Positions 30,193 through 45,100 of a stretch of 64,000 nt of DNA are shown here, piece by piece. Each line of letters opens with the position of its first letter. The first letter of the stretch is position 1. Made by a program: the position numbers and the translations under genes. The DNA comes from Ancistrus triradiatus (taxonomy: Eukaryota; Chordata; Actinopteri; Siluriformes; Loricariidae), in NCBI GenBank assembly GCA_025084515.1, contig JAJAGP010000100.1, forward strand, positions 248,501 to 312,500, written 5' to 3'. The notes beneath the pieces are model-generated. The model had not been told where the DNA came from and made no database searches. It saw only the letters and a list, made by a program, of their open reading frames with translations.

Positions 30193-33100
30193 CTGTCAAC
30201 AAACAGCTCTTATAAGTTACACGCCATGTGTTACTGTCCTCAGTGTCTTAACACTACTCGAGACGTTATACGAATACTTACGCTCACAAGCCAGCTTATT
30301 AGATACACCTGTTCAACTGCTTGTTAATGCAAATATCTAATCAGCCAATCACATGGCAGCAACTGAATGTATTTATATATGTAGATATGACCAAGACAAC
30401 CTGCCGAAGTTCAAACCGTGTCTCAGAATGGTAAAGAAATGTGATTTAAGTAACTTCGAACATGGCTTGGTTGTTGGTGCTAGACTGGCTTCGGAAATTG
30501 CTAATCTACTGGGATTTTCATGCTCACCCATCTCTAGGGTTTACAGAGCATTTGTATGCATTCATGCAAACGTGATTTACATAATTAAAGGTATTCATAA
30601 TCAAAACAAATGTAACTTTTATCATGATATATAACATTTTATATATTTAAATTATTGAGTGTTTATGTCTCTGAGCATGAGGTACCAAGGTTGGGAATCT
30701 CCTGGACCCTGGGTAGGGTTCTCTTACTTACAGGTTTGTCAATACAGTGGGGACCAAAAGTCTGAGTCCACTAAATGTTCCTATTTTGTATTTTTCTTTC
30801 ATTTATTACACTGTATTAATTGCAATAATACACTCAGAGACAACTTCAACACAAGCGGTATATGAACCGAGGTGACTCAGTTGGTACAGCATTGGTTCCC
30901 AAAGCCGAGCCTCTACAGTTTGTATACATTCTCTGGCAAGGCGATGGTTTTCTCCGAATGCACGTCCTCTCTCTCCATAGGTCCCATCCCATTGTTACTA
31001 AAGTTGAATTCCCCACTGGGTATTTCCTCATCAATTCTCATCAAGCATTATAGATGAATTTAACATAAGCTGTTTCTCATATGTCCAGTATAAGCAAAAC
31101 AGCCACAAACATACTTTATAATAGTTGTTGTATTTTTTACTAACTCGAGCTGAATAAAACTGTCCATTAATAGCCAGTGTGAAAGCTGTATTACCAGATA
31201 AGCTGAAGCTGGACTCGTGAAGGTCTCTCACTCCTCCATGACGAGTACAGGGCCGAGGGGCCATGTCCCCAGTCTCAGGGGCTGCCTCCTTCTTCCCTGT
31301 GTTCTGCACTGCAGCCACTTCACCTGTGTAAGGAGCACGATCCACTCCCTTCAGGGCCTGACACTACGGAGGGGGAAAGCAGGACACAAGTTCACCATAT
31401 TCATGTTCTACATATCACCCCTTGAACTTAAATATTTCTGTGACTTGGACTACAGCAGCCGTTCTGTCAGTAGGAATTAATGAACCTTTGGTCACCAGCA
31501 CCCTGTCAGCGGTTCAAGGTTTTATAATTCTTATAGTTTTATAATACTGCATACAAATGTCCTGTATTTTCCGGTTGTATTCTAAAAAAGAAACTGAGAA
31601 AAAATTATATATGGTCATGATACCATTGCTAAAACAATTATAACTATAATATAATGGTGGCCTAAGACTTTTACAGAGTATAACCCAATAAAAGACCCGC
31701 TATAACCAGACAAACAATGTTATTCAATCTGTGAAGTGACATAATGCTTTTGGCTTATCGGTGTTTATGTTATAATAAATGAAATGCTGAAACATGAACC
31801 CACAAACTTAAAACCCTTATCTCCATTGGAATGGCACTGAAAGCAGTGTTGGCCATACCTTTTCCCTCTGCACCATCTTCTTGTAAAGATAGTCTGGGAA
31901 GGTTCTTAGTGGGTAAAACTTTCCTGAACCCTCAGCACAGGTGAAGATTCCATTCTCACAGACCACGCGGCCACGGCTGATGGTGACCAGCGGCACACCG
32001 TGACAGCGCAGACCTTCATACAGGTTCACGTCCCCTCCCTGCCACTGTGTGGTAACAGAGACAGTCCTGCACAAGAAGTACTAGGCGTCACCACAGAGAT
32101 ACATATCTTATGGGAGCTAAGTTCAGGAGGTACTATTACTTTTATAGCTTATATATTCATGCTTTTCAAGATTTCTTCTCATATTTTCAAATTCTGCATT
32201 AATTGAGTGTCTTTCAGTGAAACGTAACTCATTTACAGCATTTAGCAGACTTCCGTCCCGCTATATTAAGCTGACATCACATGACGGCGTTCGAAGATGC
32301 TTGAACAAGGTAGGGATTGAAGTGCTTGAAAGTTTGTCAACCCTTTAAGAATTTTTCAATGTTTCTGCATAAATATGACCTAAAACATCATCAGATCTTC
32401 ACACACGTAGAAGTAGATAAAGAGAATACAATTGAGCACATAGGGCAAAACATGGTCATTTACTTGTTAAGGAAAATGATCCAATATTACATATCTGTGA
32501 GTGGCAAAAGTATGTGAACCTTTGCATTCAGTATCTGGTGTGGTTCCCTTGTTCAGCAATAACCGCAACTAAATGGTTCTGATGACTGTTGATCAATTCG
32601 ACACATCGGCTTGGCTTAGGCCTCTTCCTCATTAAGAACTGTGGTAGATTGTGGTAGCCTAGCGGTTAAGATACTGGACTATGAACCTGAAGGTCCAGAG
32701 TTCAAATCCAACCTCTGCCAAGCTGCCACTGTTGGGTCCTTGAGCAAGACCCTTAAAGCACAGTTGCTTGGATTGTGAGACTGTATAAGTTGTAAGTTGC
32801 TCTGGATAAGGGCGTCTGCTAAATGACATAAATGCTAATGTAAGAACAGCTTCAACTCTGGGATACATTAGGGTTCCTCACATGAACTCCTTATAACATA
32901 ATTTCCACTAGATTAAAGTCAGGACTTCACCATTCCAAAACCTCAATCTTTATCAATCATTGGTAGGACGATCAGTATGCAGAGTGGCGCATATAGAAAA
33001 TTCTAGGGTTCACAAACGTTCACTATATATCCAATAATTTCCAGAAATGAGGTACATTCAAAAAACGAGGTCTGACTGTATTTTTGAGAAATGATTTCCA

Positions 33101-36100
33101 TATCAGTCACATTCCTCCACACTCTCAACCACAATTAGATCAGCTGTATTCATTTAGTCTCTTATTTCCTGTACCTGGTTGCATCAGGGTCCCAGACCAC
33201 AACATCAGCATCAGCTCCAGGGATGATCCTTCCTTTCCTGGGGTACAAGTTGTAAATCTTTGCAGCGTTGGAACTTGTAACAGCAACAAATCGGTTTTCA
33301 TCCATCTTCCCTCCTACCTATTGAGGAAATGACTTTAAATTTCTATTTGATGATGTGAGTGATGATAACTACTTTATTAATTATTAATTAATGTTTTGTT
33401 CACTGGCTAGTATATCATAATGACTGATTACACATGAGCATGGATTAACATTTCTATTACTAGCCATATTTTCAGAAGTTTCTACACAAAGTCATGGATT
33501 ATCATGGTGACCTAACAGAAAAGCATGTATTATACTGGAAATGTAATGGTCAAAGTGGCATGAGACATAAAACCTACCACTCCTTTCTCCCAGATGACAC
33601 TCATACGGTCCTGCACACCAGGCACACCATGAGGGATCTTAGTGAAGTCATCTTTGCCCATAGCTTTCTGTTTGGTGGTAAAGGGCCGGTGTTCTGATGT
33701 CACCACATTCAGAATGTCACTGCAGCATACGAAAGGAGGGAGTACAAAAAAAGTATTATCTATAAATACACAAAGTTCTCAACATAATGGTTCCTTTCCA
33801 CAGAGGCTTATGTAAGTCAAATATTACATACATGAGATGTGAATCTCTCCCCTTACATTATGAAATGAAGCACAGGATTTAAACTGGTTCTGGTTCTGGT
33901 TCTGGTTTTCTCTCAGTCCCTAGTTTTGTGGATGGAAATGCCTTGTTGAGAACTCAGCAGCGAATGGCCAGACTTTTTCGAGCATACAAAAGGTTACGGT
34001 AACTCAGATTACCACTCTGTACGATTCTGGTCAGCAGCAAAGCATGAATGCCACTTTTGTCAGTCATGAACAAAAGGCTACAGAAGGAACTTCAGGCTAC
34101 AGAGGGCACAGGCTCACCAAAACATCAAAGCTGAAGGCTGAAGAAATATAGCCTGGTCTGACGAATCTCAATTCCTGCCGAGGCGCACAGATGGTATGGT
34201 CAGAATTTGGCACCAACACCATGAACCCAACCTGACTTGTGACAAGAGTCCAGGCAGGAGGAGGTGGTGTAATGGTGCAGGAAATGTTTTCTTGGCACAC
34301 TGTCAGTCAATACCAAGCATCGCTTGAATTCCTCAATAATACTCATTTGGGTGTTGTTGCTGACCACATACTAGGGCTTAATCAAAAATTAATCGAAACC
34401 GACGTTCAGAAGCTTTAACCAACCCAATTTTGTCCATGTCGGTTATTTTGGTTTTATGAAAATTCTGTTAATGCATTTTTAAAATTCTGTTCATACTTTC
34501 CCTCCTGTACGCGTTTATGTACTGTCCCCTTAAATACATACTACTCCATGTTTTTAGGGAAATCTTGGCTGTAAACTCTGAGGGCAAATATATATATATA
34601 TATACTTATAATAGCTACTTCCAGCATGTAGCAAAGCAAAAGTTAAGCAAAAGTTTCATGAACATGAGGCCAGTGTTATTCAGTGGCCTTCCCAGGAACC
34701 GGATCTGAATCGAATAGAACACCTTTGGGAAGCGGTTGAACGGGAGATTCACAGCCTGAACCTGGACCTGAAATATCTGCAGGAACTGTGTGCAAGCAAA
34801 GCAAGGTCCTACCTAGTATTAGTATAATGTTCCTAATAAAGTCCTAGTTGAGTGTATATAAAGTGGAGTATTTTCTATGATTACATAGTCACACACATGC
34901 TACCTGCTGTGTACAAGCTGATATGAAACATACCTTCCTAGCAGGCTGAGAAGAAAGTTGGGTGTGTTAGGGTCCAGCCTCAGGGGTGGCACAGTTACGT
35001 AGGCAGCAGCATGGGCCCAGTCCTGGTGGTAATACTGAAGGCCGTTTATAACTGCATGGGCAGTGGTGGTCTCTCCATGCACTGCTTTACCTACAAAGAA
35101 ATGTGTACATACAGTGCATTATTTGTTACATAACTCACACACATCTTACATGGATGTTCATCAGTAATGTACAGCTATGGGAGAAAATACAGCACCAAAT
35201 GTTCTTAAAATTAGCATATCTACATGTATGGTCATTCCATTCCAGTATTCATTCCATTCTACTTACTGAGGTACTGCTTAGGTGATCACTTGAATCAAAT
35301 CTTATTTAGTGAGGAACAGTATAAGACACATGAAAGTTGTGATTTAAATATTGATTTCTGAACTTTCCTAAGTTAAAACATTAGTACTGTGTCATTAAAA
35401 AATGAATACTAACTTTTTTTGTGTTATTATTCGTATTATTAATTGAGGTCTGAAAACACTGCATCATCAACTCAAGTCAGATTTATTTATATAGCACTTT
35501 TTACAATGGAGCATTGCCTCAAAGCAACTGTACAATTTCAGATTATCTTCTAATATCTATGGCCAATCCCATATTGAGCAAGCCTATGGCGACAGTGGCA
35601 AGAAAAAGACCCAGCCACGTTCCATCTTCAATGTTCTCACCGAAGGAAGGAGGTTTTGGCTTAAAATCTCATGATACATGGCCCTGTTCATTCTTCTCTT
35701 AACACAGATCAGTCGTCCTGTCCCCTTTGCAGAAAAACAGCCCCAAAGCATGATGTTTCCACCCCCATGCTTCACAGTAGGTATGGTGTTCTTGGGAACT
35801 CAGCATTCTTCTTCCTCCAAACACGACGAGTTGAGTTTTTACCAAAAAGTTCTATTTTGGTTGCATCTGGCCACATGATATTCTCCCAATCTTCATCTGG
35901 ATCATCCATATGCTCTCTGGCAAACTTCAGACAGGTCTGGGCATATACTGGCTTAAGCAGGGGGGAACGCCTGGCACTGCAGGATCTGAGTCCCTCTCTG
36001 TGTAGTGTGTTACTGATGGTAGCCTTTGTTACTTTGGTCCCAGCTCTCTGCAGGTCATTCATCAGGTCCCTCCGTGTAGTTCTAGGATTTTTGCTCACCG

Positions 36101-39100
36101 TTCTCATGATCATCTTGACCCCACTGGATGAGATCTTGCGTGTGGGGTATTTAAGTGTCCCAATTCTCTGTGTGATTTGCCAGGCTTTTGTAAAATGGCA
36201 GCTGGAATGCAAGGACTTTATTTGTATGTGTGCATGTTTGAGAAAAGCAAATAAACAGGAAGTTTATGGCAGTGAAACGAAAGAGCTCTAAAGATTATAA
36301 AGAGATATGAATAGTAAAGTGATATAAAGAGTCATAAAGTGATCTTAAGAGTTAAGAGGTCTAGAGAGATCTAAAGAGTTGTAAAGAGTCATAGAAAGAT
36401 CAAGAGGGTTATAAATAAAACTAAGAAGACTGAAAGACAATAATATTTAAGTTGTGAAGTGAGAAAGGTAGACTAAAGAAAAGACATCTAAGACTGAAAG
36501 AAAGCTGGAAAGTGAAATTTTTTTTTTAGTATGAGAGACAATGCACGGTCTCATCCTTAGTTTGTTGTTATATTTCCTTTATTTTCTATTTCTAAAGCAG
36601 GGATGTCGTTTTAGTTCTTAGGCACCAACTATTTGTATTAGCACATTTGTACAAAGCACATGCATCGAAACCCTATGTGCACGAGATCCCTGAATCAAAT
36701 CCCACTCCCAGAACTATATTATTCATATATAAATATTCACATTTATAAGGAAGGTCCAAACTCTTTGGGACAGCCCTACTAACCAACAGCTGGCATGCAC
36801 CTTAAGGGATAAACACACAGAAGTAAGTGGATACAGACACAGACAACTCTTACCTTGCATCTTCCCGGAGGCTAAAACATCTCCGGCTGACATGCTGGAC
36901 ACATTCACCAGATATATAGGGCAGTGAGCCTGTGCAGAACGATACATAATACAAACCAGTTATAAACTCTCAGTTTGAGAAATAGGGTGGTATCCACTTT
37001 AATAAACTATGCAGTATATAATGTAATAGGACCTATAACTACTGGATACATACTATGATATAAAATGAGTGTAAATATGTCCAGTCAGGTATAATGAAAT
37101 GAAGGAAATGAAAAGGATGAGGCTGAAAGCAGCATAGCGTCCTTTTCAATCGCGAGGGAAGTGTTATTTCCCCCAATCGTGAAGGAGGGAGGGTGCCGGC
37201 ACGAGAAAGAGGAGGCGGGGCGTGCTCCACAGCAGTGAGCAAGCCAAAACGCCGAGGAAGAGCGGTGACCGGGAGCACTAGTGATTAGCTTGCCCTGCAC
37301 TAAAAACGAGACCCTACTAGTTACCGGGCAGCCTCCTGACTGCCCCTTGCTGACGGTCTACAAACCGCCAGCTACCTCTATCCCTAAACAATCACAGCGC
37401 TCAGGAATACAGCCGTGTGAGGACCAAGGGAGTCCAAAGATGCGACAGGTGTCACAACTTGTGCATATGGTGCCAAACAAAGCGTGCACACACCGTAGAA
37501 TGAGTCAACACTTACCTCTGGCGTCACGACCCCTAACATATCTACTGTATATCTAATGTATATCTACTCCACGGTGGCTCGGTGGGTAGCACCGCCACCT
37601 CACAGCACAAAGGTTCAACCCCAGGGTGGAGTGGTCTGGATCCTTTCTGTGTGGAGTCTGCATGTCCTCCCTGTGTCTGTGTGGGTTTACTCCGGGTACT
37701 CCGGTTTCCTCCCACAGGCCAAAGACATGCGTGTTAGGTTAATTAACTGTTGTAGGGGCACAACTTTGCATAAAATAAGCCATTTAAACACTAAATAGAT
37801 TAAGTGATTTAACGCTAAAGTGGGTGGTGCCAGAGATGAGAAATCAAGATCAATTTTTTAAAATTCCATTCATTTTGTTTATGCCAACATAACTGATCCC
37901 TTTGCTAATTTCACAAATGTCTTTAGAGGTCTAATACGTAATTTTGGTAGGTTACACAGTTATGGTAGGTTAAGTGGCAAGCTAAAGCATAGTTATGAAC
38001 TGTCATTAGCTTGTCATTAGCTGACTTTCTTTTAAAAAATCGAAATAAGCTGCTCAAGCTTTTGAAAAGATGCTGGGGAATTATGGGAAATATAGTGCCT
38101 ATAGTGAAGCTGTGTGTGATATTCTGTAGTTCTGCTCAGCAATCCAGGATAACATTGACTTTTTACTGCCGTAATTTTAGTGGGGCACAACAACATTTTA
38201 CTGGGGCACATACCCCTGAAAAGTGGGTCTGATGACACCCCTAGTATAAGCCAAACATCAAATACAGTTCATATTCTCCACCTCTCATGCATCTGAGGAG
38301 GCACAGGGACAGAGTACCATGTTTCTGCTTAAATATGCATAAAGTGCGGTTCTCCCAACCTACCCGCTTTATTAATATATAATGCTAACAGAACAAATTC
38401 AAGATCCCAGAGGAACCACATCTGAAAAGCTTAACAACTGAGAGGGCACTGCATTGTCCACAACATACAGTGTTATAAAAATAGTTCAAAAGCTAACAAT
38501 ACAAAGCTTAGAGATTGCCAATGAAAGACAAGGTGCATTTAGTTATTGCAGTCATATAAAATGCCTCAGGCTAGAGCAAATCACATTTCCAAACCTATTT
38601 TCCCGTTAGTGGTAAATGGGTAACAGTAAAATGAACTTAAAAGTGTTTTAATTTTAAATTGTTGTAGGCAGAAACACAAAGTCGTAGTAAGGACTGCATA
38701 CACTGTCCAATCACTTTATTATGACCACCTTCTTGTTTATAGCAAAACTGCTGTGTCTGATCCACTCATACCAGCACAGCACACACTAACACACTGCCAA
38801 CACATCAGTGTCACTGCAGTGCTGAGAATGATCCACCACCCAAATAGTACCTGATTTGTGGTCCTGTGAGGGTCCTGACCATCAAAGAACAGAAGGGACT
38901 AATTACAGTCTGTAATTGTAGAACTACAAAGTGCTTCAATATGGTTAGTGGAACTGATGACATGGACAGTGAGTGTCGAAACAAAGAGTTGGTCACATTA
39001 AAGTGATTGGACAGTGTATAATATTATTTAAAAAAATAAACAAATCCAACAGCATTATCTTTCATAAACAGGTTATATCTCTTGCAGAACAGACCCTGCA

Positions 39101-42100
39101 CTGAATTCCTATAATTTTTTTTAACAATACCTGTCATATACAGTGGTGCTTGAAACTTTGTGAACCCTTTAGAATTTTCTATATTTCTGCATAAATATGA
39201 CCTAAAACATCATCAGATTTTCACACAAGTCCTAAAAGTAGATAAAGAGAACCCAGTTAAACAAATGAGACACAAATATTACACTTGGTCACTCACGTAT
39301 TTTCCTTCCGTCAAACATAATGCTTTTCTTTTAAACCAAAAAGTTCAATTTTGGTTTTATCCGTCCACAAAACATTCTTCCAATACCCTTCTGGCTTGTC
39401 TTGATCTTTAGAAAACTGCAGACTGCAAACTGCAATGTTCTTTTTGGAGAGCAGTGGCTTCCTCCTTACAACCCTGCCATGCACACCATTGTTGTTCAGT
39501 GTTGTTCTGATGGTGGACTCATGAACATTAACATTAGCCAATGTGAGAGAGGCCTTCAGTTGCTTAGATGTTACCCTGGGGTCCTTTGTGACCTCGCCAA
39601 CTATTACACACCTTGCTCTCGGAGTGATCTTTGTTGGTCGACCACTCCTGGGTAGGTTAACAATGGTCTTGAATTTCCTCCATTTGTACACAATCTGTCT
39701 GACTGTGGATAGGTGGAGTCCAAACTCTTTAGAGATGGTTTTGTAACCTTTTACAGTCTGATGAGCATCAACAACTCTTTTTCTGAGGTCCTCAAAAATC
39801 TCCTTTGTTCGTGCCATGATACACTTCCACAAACATGTGCTGTGAAGAACAGACTTTGATAGATCCCTGTTCTTTAAATAAAACAGGGTGCCCAATACTC
39901 ACACCTGATTTCTCATCCCATTGATTGAAAACACCTGACTCTAATTTCACCTTCAAATTAACTGCCGAATCCGAGAGGTTCACATACTTTTGCAGACTCA
40001 CTAATATGTAATATTGGATCATTTTCCTCAATAAATAAAATGACCAAGTATAATATGTTTGTCTCATTTGTTTAAACTGGGTTCTCTTGATCTTACTTTT
40101 AGGACTTGTGTGAAAATTGATGATGTTTTAGGTCATATTTATGCAGAAAAATAGGAAAATTCTAAGGGGTTCACAAAACTTTCAAGCTGTAGGTACTAGT
40201 AATTTTTGTATATACATGATATGCTTACAAGTTATCTGGTGTCTGACTGTGGAATGTCAATTATTTTTAAAATATATAATGTAAGACTCCCGTAAATCCC
40301 AAGACTTTACCTAATGTTTGATATTCCCTTTAATGTAATGGCAAAAAGCAAAGAAAACATCACGTATTACCCCTGCTTATCCTGGTCAGGGTCACAGGAG
40401 AGACTCTGTAACGTAACCCAAAAATCACTTGGCACAGACCCTCTGAACAGGGTGCCAGTCCATCAAAGGGTTCCATAAACACACCACCAGAGATTCAACC
40501 CCAGGCCATCATGAACTGCTATTTCCAGCAGCTGGATCTTACCACCAAGCCACCAGAGCTGTGACGTAAATAGAATGTTTACAAATGATCCCTGTTCCAA
40601 ATATGAAGATTATAGTTCAATTATAAACCATTTCATTCCTTTCCCCAGTAAGGGTTTACTCTTCCTTTTGAGTTGTTAACACTTTTCTGTGATTGTGTAC
40701 TTCCTGGTCAGGATTTACTGGAAAGTGGTTTGATTGAAAAAATATGACATTTTCCTTAACTTTTTACTTTTCTTTAAGTAAGCATTTATCTGCAATTCAG
40801 GACACACAAGTGCCAAGCCCACAACCAAAGGGAGTGCCAATTAAAAAAGAAAATCCCATTGTATAGAAGTTCAATTTCAGTACATGTCGAATTTATTCTA
40901 TGACAAATCTATATGTGATATGAACAAATGCTGTTAGTGAGAACTAAATTTTGCCTTAATGATAGTATGCATCAAACCATATGAGCATTACAAAGTACTC
41001 ACTCTGTTGGCAATGGTGATGGCTCGGTGGACTGCCTCGGCCTCCAGCTGTGAATAGATCATGAATCACAGTCAGAAGAAATGTACAAAGGTCACCACTA
41101 GACATGCGGCAACATTTCAGCTACTGAAAATTCTCAGCTCAAAAAAATGCAGCTTTGGTTTTGGACCGAAAGTGAAAAAAAGCCTTTAAAAGTTTTGGAC
41201 CAAAAAAAGTAAATTTTTGCCTGAAAGGACAACATAGATAAACACAGATAACACGAACTGAGCTTAGACAACAAAGGCTTGAACTTGGTGTATGTTATTG
41301 TTGTTGGTTGGTTGGTTGTGTTTTATGTATTTTTTCCCTTCTTTCTTCCCATTTTACTTATCTAATAACCTAGTCTCTTCACCAGCAGGTGGCGGACTTT
41401 GACCACAAATGGAGAAACAGACCCTGCCTTTGCTCGCCATCTTTGCTACCGCCTGGATCATTTGCTGGGGTCGCTGTTGCAGCAGAGATGAATCCATGTC
41501 TGACCTTCTCACCCTCCGACAGCCAATAGCGTCGGTAGAAAGCCCAGTCAGGAAGCATTTGTTTAGTTTTTTAATGTGACCTATATCAGACATTAGTCTA
41601 AACAGTTCATTTTCCAAAACTGACGTGCATGCACAAGAGAGCAATGCTTTAGGAGACCCTTAACAGACTTCACTTTTAAGCTATTTAGTTTCCTTTGACG
41701 CTGCAGTCACATCCTCCAGTGGCCATGTTCAGCCATTTCTATGGAAAGTTCTTCAAACATGGAGCGGTTGCAGTACGTGCCTTCTTATTTTGCTGGCACA
41801 GAGACATCACCCCAAATATTTATAAGATCCATTACTTCGCTATCCCACTACTGAAAACTTCCCTCTCATTTTCCCTTGTCCTCAACATGCATTTATGGCG
41901 AATGATGAGTAGGAATGACGTAAATGTCGAATGAATTCCGATCTGGCTGGTCACATTGCGGCGTATTGCATATGTATCGGATTTCAGTACTACATAAGGA
42001 AGTGGCCCAAATGGGAACTGAAACTGATTCAGTGCATTCACACAGCCCCATAAATAACACATCTGTGTCACATACGACTTAAAATATCTGATTTAGGCCA

Positions 42101-45100
42101 CTTTTGTAAGCTGTGTGAATATGCTAGACGTGTCCATACCTCCTCTGGCCTGCTGATCTCAATGCCCTCTGGTCCTACGATTCCCAGATCCAATGCCTCT
42201 TTGGCACCCTGACATGGAAGCAAACAAAACATTCTTAAATTAGTGTAAGGGCATTTTCACATGTAGCATTTAAACGGAATATGGGTTTTTCATCACTATA
42301 TTTTGACAGATGAAACTAAGATAGTAAGAGTCCAGCTTCATCCCTTATGTCCCTCAAAATAAACGTCTCACACTTACATATATACACAAAAAAGCAAAGT
42401 AATAATAGTAAAAACAACACTAGTAAATAGTAAGTGGACACACCCTACCTCAGCAACCAGTTCGCCGTTCTCAGCATGCACACGGGCTATGGCTCCGATG
42501 TCTTTACAATGCTGCAGGGCCTGGAAGAGCTCACTGTCCCTCAGCATGTACACTTCCTTATATGCCATGTACATCTGAAAGGAGTTCACTCCTTTTTCTC
42601 GAACCAGCGTCTCCATCTGAGCCCTCACCTGCCATTGTGGAATGACTGATTACAAATACAGTGGTACCTCGGTTCTCAACCACCTCAGTACTCGTCAAAT
42701 TTGGTTCTCGATGCATTTTGACTAGAAAAAAATTTCTCGGTTCTCGTCAGTTGCTCGTTACTCGGCACACTTGCTTAAACTTGTATGATTCGAGCCACAT
42801 GACTCGTTTCAACTGATTCAGGTTCACAATAGCCCTTGCTCAGAAAAGATCTCTGTTGTGTTTATTGTGTTTTTCTTTATTTTCATATCTACAGTACCGT
42901 ATTCTTAGTGCAAATATGTCTCCATGGATCCTAAAAAGGTTAGTGTACAAGACCCAACCAAAAGCAAAACAGGAATTGAATGCTCTACACAGGCTGCAGT
43001 TAACAGCTATGCTAGCGCCCTGAGTTCACCAATAGAGTAAGTGTTCTGCTTTTACTTTTCACTTTCAATCCACTACTCACAAAATTACATGAACAACACT
43101 TTATTATATAATATAATATATTACCTATATTATTAATTAATATATACAGTGGTGCTTGAAAGTTTGTGAACCCTTTAGAATTTTCTATATTTCTGCATAA
43201 ATATGACCTAAAACATCATCAGATTTTCACACAAGTCCTAAAAGTAGATAAAGAGAACCCAGTTAAACAAATGAGACAAAAATATTATACTTGGTCATTT
43301 ATTTATTGAGGAAAATGATCCAATATTACATAGTGAGTGGCAAAAGTATGTGAACCTTTGCTTTCAGTATCTGGTGTGACCCCCCTGTGCAGCAATAACT
43401 GCAACTAAATGTTTCCTGTAACTGTTGATCAGTGCTGCACAGCGGCTTGGAGGAATTTTAGCCCATTCCTCCATACAGAACAGCTTCAGCTCTGGGATGT
43501 TGGTGGGTTTCCTCACATTAACTGCTCACTTCAGGTCCTTCCACAGCATTTCGATTGGATTTTCTTCTTTAACCATTCTTTGGTAGAACAACTTGTATGC
43601 TTAGGGTCGTTGTCTTGCTGCATGATCCACTTTCTCTTGAGATTCAGTTCATGGACAGATGTCCTGACACTTTCCTTTAAAATTCTCTGATATAATTCAG
43701 AATTCATTGTTCCATCAATGATGGAAAGCCATCCTGGCCCAGATGCAGCAAAACAGGATCAAATCATGATACTACCACCACCATGTCTCACAGACAGGAT
43801 AAGGTTCTTGATGATGTTTTAGATCATATTTATGCAGAAATGTATCAAATTCTAAAGGGTTCACAAACTTTCAAGCACCACTGTATATATTATATTACAT
43901 TATATTATATATGATCAACACTTTATTGAAAAATACACTTTGTGTTAATGATTTTGGCCATCTGTAGATTGTTTTAAAAGTGTTTTAGACATTAACGTCG
44001 TTATGATTACTTATCATGAGGCTGTCCTCTACAGGCACCATAATGTAACTGCAGTCATTTAACTTGGACTAGAAAATGCGAAGTCAACTTCAGCCTGGTC
44101 TCCGATATGATACAACAACCATTCATTAAACTCCCCAGCTCATGATACATCTAAATTCCGATTCATTTGTCGGAACATATCCCCATTGTAAATCAGGGAG
44201 CACATGCACCATCAACTCTATTAATTCATATAACGCCTTATATAGTGTGGATTTTCTAGGGGTCTGGAATGGATTAATTCAATTTACATTATTCCTTATG
44301 GGAAAAATTTGCTTGGTACTTGTCGTTTTCGGTTCTCGACAAGCCTTGTGGAACAAATTAATGATGAGAACTGAGGTACCACTGTATATGAACTCTGATG
44401 TATTTTTAGGAAGAAGCAGTGAATACAACAATTTCTAAATAGTAGCAGAGTTTCAAGTTACCAACACATTAATAGTCTTTGACCAAAAATGTGTGTATTT
44501 ATTCCTTATATATGACAAACGGGTAACTTGGGTTTAATCTGACATGTTTACACTTTATCATTGCTATATGTAATAAGGCAAATTAGAAGAATAAATAAGA
44601 GGTATTTAACTAGGGTTGTCATGTATCTCAATTCAACTGATATCGGACAATCCAACTCTAGCTGATGTCCACAGTGTCTGGTCAAATCACATTCAAAATC
44701 AGTATTGAATGTACTTCTGCAACTCTTTTAGAGGCAAATAATGCTTGGTTTTGCTTTATACAGTAACATTCAAAGTTATCTGTGTGCATGTAGGAGTAGA
44801 TGTGTACCTTTGGGCTCCACCAAGTGACAGCAACATGTAGGGCATAGTCACAGCAGGTCTTGGCATCAGCGTGGGTTCGGCATTTCTCATAGGCATCCAG
44901 CAACGACTCGTTCTTCTCAGGCAGCACATGACCTATTACCATTGTTGTGCCTCCAGCTAAAGCAGCCTGGAAATTAAATGTCAAATCTCAGTGGCATTTT
45001 ACATTTAAATTTCACAGGCTTTAACTACATTAAGTCATTTACAACTTTACAAAAGTGAAAAAAATGCAGTGTTTCTTACATTTACTTTGACTTTTATTTC

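Noticed and set aside
35671..36291. 206-codon plus-strand open frame
   Set aside because: Mostly antisense to the Tc1 family A transposase fragment on the minus strand, which has recognisable catalytic and DNA-binding motifs.
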